Below are positions 57,844 through 64,000 of a DNA stretch of 64,000 nucleotides, one piece after another (position 1 is the stretch's first letter; each line of letters begins with the position of its first letter). The DNA comes from Tetrapyrgos nigripes (lineage: Eukaryota; Basidiomycota; Agaricomycetes; Agaricales; Campanellaceae). Made by a program: the position numbers and the translations under genes. The stretch is from NCBI GenBank assembly GCA_013368315.1, contig JAACJM010000205.1:62001-126000 (forward strand). The letters are read 5' to 3'. The notes beneath the pieces are model-generated. The model saw only the letters and a program-made list of their open reading frames with translations. It searched no databases and was not told the origin of the DNA.

Positions 57844-58978
57844 CACTTGTAGACATTCTTGAATCTGTCTCTTCAGTTCTACATCTCCTATTGCAATGAC
57901 TACTCCTGGCCTTGTAGCACATATCCTAAAGAATCTAGTATCCAATAATAACCTATCTTTGTTGTCATCCTTGACCCCCTCTTTATGATCTGGTTGTTGG
58001 GATAGGGGATCACTACGATTAAGGACTCCTGGTTTGTGAACAAGAATAAAGTCTAATCATATAAGGAATAATGCCATTCTTGCTTGTTGTTGGCTTAATT
58101 TTTGAGCTGTTCTGAAATATGCTAAGTTCTTGTGATCAGTTAGAATTTCAACAGTATGTAGTGCCATGCATCTAGTCCATGTATAATTGCCAGTAGTTCT
58201 TTATTGTGAATATCATAATTCTGTTCTGTTTTGGATAGGGAGTTTGATAGATATGCCACTGGGTGCCATTTATTGTCAGGTCCTTTTTGAGCTAGAATCC
58301 CTCCTGCAGCATAGTCAGAAGAATTGACTTCTACTCTATACAGTTTAGAATGATCAGGCATCAAGGGTACAGGTGAGGAGGTGAATGCATCTTTGAGTGC
58401 CTGAAAGGCTTCTTCAGTTTTGATAGACCATTTCCATGGCTCATCCTTCTTGGTTAGATCAAAAATTGGTTGAGTGATCTTAGTGAAATCCTTTATGAAC
58501 TGATGGTAGAAATTTCCAAACCCAAGGAACAATTGAATATCCTTGATCAATCATGGGGTTGGCCATTCAGTGACACCTTTAACTTTAACTGGATCCATTG
58601 CCAAAGTGTTGTGTGAGACAATGAGACCTAGGAATTCCACTGAATTGGTTTCGAAGGTACATTTCTCCAGTTTTGCATACAGGTCAATGTCTTGAAGTCA
58701 CACTAACACCTGCTTGACCATCTGCTGATGTTCATCTGAGGTTTCCGTAAAGATTAAAATGTCATCCATATAGATTACCACTTTTCCAGAATTGATGAGG
58801 TCCTTGAAAAGAGTATTCATCATTGCTTGGAATGTAGCAGGAGAGTTCATAAGACCAAAGAACATCACTGTTGGTTCAGAAAGTCCTCTGTTGGTTTTAA
58901 ATGCCACCTTCCATTCATTCCCCTTTTTGATTTGTAATGTTGTTATATCCCCATTGAAGATCAATTTTGGAAAAGACT
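57844..58978 (-). pseudogene. Gypsy reverse transcriptase (C-terminal part) and RNase H
   Basis: On the minus strand: GNEWKVAFKTNRGLSEPTVM, FFGLMNSPATFQAMMN and VVIYMDDILIFTE with the YMDD-type catalytic centre. Then come IQLFLGFGNFYHQFIKDF, the RNase H part [40 protein letters not shown] and [20 protein letters not shown]. Frame changes and stops occur near 58553, 58696 and 58140. The Copia target site (AAGAG, 57839) ends this piece. Confidence 0.9.
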
Positions 58979-59510
58979 TGTGCTGTCAAGAACGTTGTCA
59001 CTTAGCAATTAACCACCCAAGTCACACAGTGAACAAGATAGATTAACAAGATATGAGAGACGAGAGAGAGATGTAAAGAGATAATGGAGACGAGAGAAGA
59101 GCGAGTAGCTGACTATGCTCAACACTGCACTGTACTAGGAGCGGAGTGGAGACGAAGTGAACAGACTGAGGAACCTAGCTACGAGATCTAAGATATATAT
59201 AAGCGAGAAGTGAATATGTGGGAATGTCCATGGAGCCTAGGGATCGGAGGAGATAAGAGTATGAGTCAAGTAGAGAAATGAATATGTGGGAAGAGGAGAT
59301 AAGAGTATGAGTCAAGTAGAGAAATGAATATGTGGGAATGTCCATGGAGATAAAGGAAAATGGAGAAGTGAGTCATAGATCGGAATAGACGATGATGAGA
59401 AGTAATTAGTATTTATGGATTTATGGAAGGTGATAGAACGGGGAGTGAATAGGTAATAGAAGAGAATGAAGAAGAAATGAAGGAGGCGAGAGGCGATTCA
59501 TGACATGTGC
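58979..59510. mobile_element. Solo LTR inserted in the Gypsy reverse transcriptase
   Basis: The LTR is 58984-59505 (522 bp). It starts TGTCAAGAACG and ends TTCATGACA, and is flanked by TGTGC at 58979-58983 and 59506-59510. It interrupts the frame between SELVDKFKRA and FPKLIFNGDITT. The interior has GAGACGAGAG-type purine-rich stretches and a direct repeat with GAATATGTGGGA. It is related to the Gypsy LTR at 42492-42948 (shared ACCACCCAAGTCAC block) but is not identical. A solo LTR arises by recombination between the two LTRs of a full element. Confidence 0.88.
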
Positions 59511-60010
59511 TCTCTTGAATTTGTCTACCAGCTCAGATATAAGTGGTAAAAGATACTTGCTCTTCACAGTTCCACAATTCAATGCTCGATAATCCCATCT
59601 TTCTTTTTAACAAAGAAGAAAGGACTTGCCATAGGGGATTTTGAAGGTCTTATATATCCTTTGTTCAGATTTTCATCAATAAAACTATCAAGCTCCTTTT
59701 GTTCAACAGGTGATAAGGGATAGGTTTTGCAAGGATGAGGTTCGAAATCTGTTTTCAATTCAATAGCATGGTCCCATTCATTATGCATTGGTAATCATTC
59801 TGAAGTTTGTTTGTCAAAAACCCATAGAAACTGATGATATTGAGACAGAATCTTATCTTTAAGAGGTACATCTTTCTTGGTTTCTTGAGCCACTTCTGCA
59901 AGTTCCTGAGCCTTGGTGAATCCTGCATGGATATTGATATTTGGTGTTTCAGGTGATTCCAAGTCTGGTGTTGGGTATCCCTCTTCTTTTCTCAACAGAT
60001 CTTCCATCAC
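59511..60010 (-). pseudogene. Gypsy reverse transcriptase, N-terminal part
   Basis: The minus strand reads [58 protein letters not shown] and [15 protein letters not shown], then [20 protein letters not shown] after a frame change. This is the typical start of a Gypsy reverse transcriptase. Confidence 0.9.
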
Positions 60011-60869
60011 CTCTTGTTCCCACTGGTTCAGAATATCTCAGTATGATGAAGAGATTTAATGGGGACACGATGATGTTGACCTGCAATCTTTGGCTGTGCA
60101 ATTGGTTTGAATCATCCAATTGGTTCTAACCATTTGACTTGGTAATCCTTGTGATGAGTTTGTGGGTCGACAACAGTTGGTTTGGGAGGTTTCTGTCATG
60201 AATCCCTTCCTGTCTTCGCTTCCAGACCCTGTCTTCCATTCCTTCTACTTCTTTTGTTCTAGATCTCGTCTCCTGGTACCTATGACTTCTATCTTCTTTG
60301 ATACATCATTTCTCTGACTGACAGATCATATCTGCTTCTACTGCACATATTGACATCACTTAGACACATGACTGTCATCCTATGGTTGTCTCCATCAGAT
60401 ACCTGCTGATCTAGCTTCACACTTTTGTATATTTACTACATGGCTGTCCACTTCTGTCCCTCTGATCCATACTGCTCAGCATTGTCCTCAGTACTATGTA
60501 GACTCTGGCCCAGTACTGGCTTACTCACCTATACCATCTATTTGCCTTGTTACTTCGTCTTTGGCTCCTGTGTGGTGGCCTGAGAGGCATCCAGTACCCA
60601 GCCTGACCTCTTCTTGACAGTTTCAGTTTTGTGCATAGGTTAAGGATAGGAGGATTTTCCAGAGTACATGTCTCAGGACATCTGACCATATCCACTCAAG
60701 AAAATGACCAATCTATATCTGGATTGTGCTCTTCTAACCAATTGGTGCCAAGGATTATGTCGTGATCTCCAATGTCAGTAATATAAAATTCAGCCTGTTT
60801 CTTGTGATATGATCTTTTGTCCCTGGAGTAGATCTGAAGTTTTTGAATGGTGTAGTGTCATACCCATCC
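60011..60869. other. Gypsy linker region between protease and reverse transcriptase
   Basis: This region should contain the end of the protease and the linker of the Gypsy polyprotein, but it is decayed. No continuous frame is left. A few minus-strand words (HDIILGTNWLEEHNPDID-like sequence near 60700-60770) are suggestive. Confidence 0.4.
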
Positions 60870-61030
60870 CATGGTATTTTCAGAGCCATCAACATTGCAT
60901 ATGGGGAATAGAGTCAAGTGATTTTCTTGTGTGAAACGGCTCTGCACCGCTATCTATTAAAGCTTCTGCATCAAATTTTCTGCCAGTAATTTTGCCGATA
61001 AGTTCAGTTTTAAGTGTTATTGAGGGTACC
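60870..61030 (-). pseudogene. Gypsy aspartic protease remnant
   Basis: The minus strand reads LKTELIGKITGRKFDAEALI followed by DSGAEPF. This is the D-S-G active-site loop preceded by the usual hydrophobic strand. Stops follow within about 40 codons. Confidence 0.75.
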
Positions 61031-61172
61031 TGTTAGTTACAAGTGACTGCTGACATTCTCAACTCTGAAGGCAAGGTGTGCTCATGAGAAGGGTATAACA
61101 CACAATATTGATTGTTCATACATTGTCCAGCATACTGTACAACTCCTCCTGATGATGTAGCAGGGGAGTGAT

Positions 61173-62482
61173 TCAAAAATCCAATTTAAACATAGTGTCC
61201 TTCAAATATACGGCAGCCTGTTCCTTTTCTTCTCCTTCCAAACCCTTGATCCTGCTAACCATGTCTGAAATTTCCTTTATCACATTGTGAGATGGCAATG
61301 TTTGAGCTACTGTTACAGGTGACAAAATAGATGATGACAATGACAAAGCTGAAGTGGAAGTATTGGCTGTCCTAACAGCATGAGGAGGAAAGGGACGAGT
61401 GTACTTTTGAGATGTAGATGATCTCAGAGTATTGTTTGGGAAAGTGGGACATGGGTTGCTCATATGACTGGGTTGTCTACATGCAAAGCATGCTCCTAAT
61501 TTGTGAAGTCGATCCCTTTCTTTGGGTGTCAGTTTAGGCAAAGGAGTAAAGGTTGATTGTGCACCTGGTTCCATGTTCATAAGTGTGTTAACACCAGCCA
61601 CCATCCTTCCCTGAGAAGGACCTGAACTTGCCCTGAATGTGGATGAGGATTTCCAATGCCCAGATCTTTCTCGTTTTTTTTAACCACTCCAAGTGAAGGC
61701 TTACAGCCCTCTCCTTGTACTTGTCATAAGTGTGTCCCAGAGTTTTGGAGGTAATCCATCTTGATAGAATTCCAACAGGGCTGTCTCTCCAAAATCAGAC
61801 TCCTCCCCATAAGTATCAAAGATACTGTTATATCCACTGATGTCTGTTCCCTTCATCCTAGCATTCTTGATTTTAGTTCTCACCACATTGTCTGCTGCAA
61901 GAGCCTTGAAATCCTTTTTAAACCTATCTTGAATTTGTTTCAAAGTGATCCACTGCCTTCGTGCTGGTGCAACCTCTCACACTCTGTAAGTCATTGTGCT
62001 GCCCAGTCTCCTCCTTTTTCTCCTGTGAAGAACAATGGAAACAACAACACCTGACTCTCCTCAGTAGTGCACCTGGCTTTGTTCATGCACAGGTAGTTAT
62101 TGAATGAAGCTAACCATTGTTTAGCCTCATTGTGTTCTCCAGTAAAGGCATCAGGTTTCCTTCCTCATTTGGAAGTACTATTGGTGTTGTTGGGTGCCAC
62201 ATTGGCCATAACTGAATTGTCTGGTTCTGATGGATCTGGATCTGGAGAAGGAGGGGGCCAATGAGGGGCTACAGATGGTCCTTGCTTAGAAGGGTCTGGA
62301 TTAGGGTTTAGTAGATGTGCAGATGTGGAAGGTATGTTTGGAGATGGATTAGGTTGACTATGGACAGGAACAGAAGAGGATGTAGATGGTTGAGCTGGAT
62401 TGGAAGTAGAAGCTACTTTGGAAGGTGGGGGTCCTACTGGTTGTGTTCGAGGGGTCAGAAATGTTCCTTTATTGATGTCCAC
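61173..62482 (-). pseudogene. Gypsy gag remnant with zinc knuckle
   Basis: A Pro/Ser-rich start (MDINKGTFLTPRTQPVGPPP) is followed by PDAFTGEHNEAKQWLASFNN and a frame change. Then come ISGYNSIFDTYGEESDFGET and ALLEFYQDGLPPKLWDTLM of the capsid region, and a CCHC zinc knuckle CFACRQPSHMSNPC. The last part, SRIKGLEGEEKEQAAVYLKD, ends at 61173. Frame changes at about 61680, 61950 and 62165 show it is not functional. Confidence 0.88.
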
Positions 62483-63190
62483 TTGGTCAAGATTTGGTAA
62501 GACGTATCGTTTGTTGCTTGGAGTTCTGTTTTTTGGGTTATACCAATTGGGGCAAGGTTGTTCATCACAGGAAGGCCACTTTTCTGTACTTGCTTTTCAT
62601 CAATGTTGAAAATGTGTAAACAGTTTATGCAAGGAAGTTTGAGGTCAGGAGATTTAAGAGAGCTTTGTGTGTTCATATACTATCCTTCAGAGGAGGAATT
62701 GGAATCAAGATTGGATAGACTGAGCACCCATCAAGGGATAATGAGGGGGAGATGTTGTCCATGGCTAGAGTGATCCATAATGAAAAGTAGACCAAAGATC
62801 CCAATGGTGTACTCAGCAGTATCAGAGTCAAAAGTTACTTGTAGGTATGCATATTGGGAAAGAGCAACTTCACCTGGTCTCAATACCCAAATCCAATGTT
62901 CCTCAATGATAAATGTGCCATTAAAATACCAAGGGTCAGACTCAACAGTTTGCATATAGTTGTAAACGATATGTCTATCAGATTTTCAGCTGGAAGGGGG
63001 AGTGGGACGTTTAGATGATCTTGATCTATGTTGGTGATGACCCAATGAAAAGTAGCCAGGGTGTAAAGGGAAAATGGATAGGGAGGACAATTGTTGCTAC
63101 ACCAGTTACTTGACGTACACAGTGGATCAGCAGTCTACTCAAAGTAGCAAGGGGTACCCAGAACCTTATTACCTGATATCACCTTGGGGG
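62483..63190. other. Decayed sequence upstream of Gypsy gag
   Basis: Two minus-strand frames (62455-62676 and 62731-62955) are open but unrecognised. GAAGGGGGAGTGGGACG near 62994 resembles a second polypurine tract. No Gypsy 5' LTR related to 42492-42948 is found here. Confidence 0.4.
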
Positions 63191-64000
63191 AAGGGGGAGT
63201 GTAGGGGTCCTTATGACCCAAAATGACATACTAGGTAATAAGTACCTGGATGGCCTGTTAAAGCCTTCCTTTCAGTCTAGCACTTGTTAAAAATGTGAAA
63301 TGGAGACCAAAACAGTGTCCAGGCTCATTCTGTCAGCTGAGAAACCAAATATGTGAGGAGAGCCAGACCATTCCCCTGTTACCATGTGACTTGTTACACC
63401 ACATGACAGAACAAAAACAGCATGCATACATGATATGTATCACATAAATACTATTAATAGGGTAGATACCAGTGAAAACTATAAGAGACTGTGGATGGGT
63501 GGCCATGGGTTGAGGAAAGGGCAGATCTTATGTAATTATTGCTTACACATCACCTTCCCTTTATGGCAGGAGGGGGGGAGAGGGGAGGGGGTCAGACCTG
63601 ATGACTGAAAATGAAGAAAGTGGGTACCCCTTGCAAAGTAGTGTCTGCTAGCAATTGATATGAGATTGAATTGCAAGGAGGAAAGACAACATAGAAACAA
63701 CAGAATGAAAATGGTATAGCTAAACTGCAGACACCCCGTGCAGACACCCTGCAAGGCTGCAGACACCCTTCGCATAGCATTGTAGATTACTGTATAGGAC
63801 TATATGTACCATACCATATATATATGTGACCTACAGGATGATTTTAAAGTTGTGTATTAGCTGTACACAGAGTGTAAAAATCTTCAAAAAAAGGAGTATA
63901 AGCACAGCCACAGATTTTTTCCTGAAACATTCTTACAGAATTTCTCTATTCAAGATATCAGGAGAGTATCTATACATTCTCATGAGTGTATCAGTGTGAA
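63191..64000 (+). mobile_element. Possible LTR beginning, continuing past the window
   Basis: AAGGGGGAG (63191-63199), the same purine tract as in the Copia element, is followed by TGTAGGGGTCCTTATGACCC at 63200. This is the arrangement of a polypurine tract and a 3' LTR on the plus strand. The rest of the window has no gene; short imperfect repeats of GCAGACACCC occur near 63725-63775. The end of the putative LTR is not visible. Confidence 0.4.

Larger units (their letters stand above)
42492..62482 (-). mobile_element. Degenerate Ty3/Gypsy chromoviral retrotransposon, split by nested insertions
   Basis: Pieces of one minus-strand element occur in the right order from high to low coordinates: gag (62482-61173), protease (about 61020-60870), reverse transcriptase (60010-59511 and 58978-58698), RNase H (58550-57844), integrase zinc finger and core (49119-48728 and 46394-45669), chromodomain (about 43255-42960) and 3' LTR. 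Between them sit a solo LTR, a Copia element, and two other insertions. No matching 5' LTR is seen before the window end. Stops and frameshifts are present in nearly every domain. Confidence 0.85.

Overview
The window is nuclear DNA of a filamentous basidiomycete, most likely a mushroom-forming agaricomycete. The reasons are genes split by many 50-80 nt GT-AG introns, a DUF6533-type seven-helix protein, a PL1 pectate lyase, a fungal Amt/Mep ammonium permease, and hAT, Tc1, Copia and chromodomain-Gypsy transposons. No rRNA, CRISPR or bacterial operon structure is present. All exon models were built by hand from splice sites and reading frame.

The left part (1-20.1 kb) starts with a tRNA-Val(AAC) and a complete long-chain acyl-CoA synthetase gene (698 aa). 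Next come a small lipocalin-like protein of unknown function and a secreted PL1 pectate lyase. A tandem segmental duplication of about 7 kb begins inside intron 2 of the acyl-CoA synthetase. Copy 2 (13072-20070) therefore carries a headless acyl-CoA synthetase, a truncated lipocalin-like gene and a second intact pectate lyase. The two copies act as filled and empty sites for each other. They date several insertions to after the duplication and show exact target-site duplications: a 384-bp hAT MITE, a 3.1-kb non-coding insertion with an 8-bp direct repeat, a 538-bp hAT MITE, and a 683-bp almost perfect palindrome with CACTA-like ends.

The middle part (20-40 kb) is ordinary gene space: a stand-alone adenylate-forming enzyme (537 aa), an ammonium transporter on the minus strand (494 aa), a probable mitochondrial protein (441 aa), a DUF6533 membrane protein, and a secreted GH16-type protein on the minus strand (253 aa). 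A further minus-strand gene of unknown function is cut by two transposons, a degenerate Tc1-type element and a hAT MITE. Its coding frame resumes when each insertion plus one target-site copy is removed.

The right part (39.9-64 kb) is a nested transposon cluster. A degenerate minus-strand Gypsy chromoviral element spans about 42.5-62.5 kb. It has been invaded by a solo LTR, a long insertion with a Tc1-type MITE inside it, a block with a 150-bp minisatellite, and a complete Copia element (49125-57838, identical 5-bp target duplications, LTRs differing at 3 of 369 positions). The Copia element is itself split by a Tc1/mariner element with an open DD34E transposase. The Copia polyprotein carries three in-frame TGA codons that all look like CGA to TGA changes, plus one single-base frameshift.

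No unambiguous new biochemical system is visible. The most informative parts are the paired duplication that resolves insertions exactly, the three-deep nest of elements, and the twice-interrupted unknown gene.
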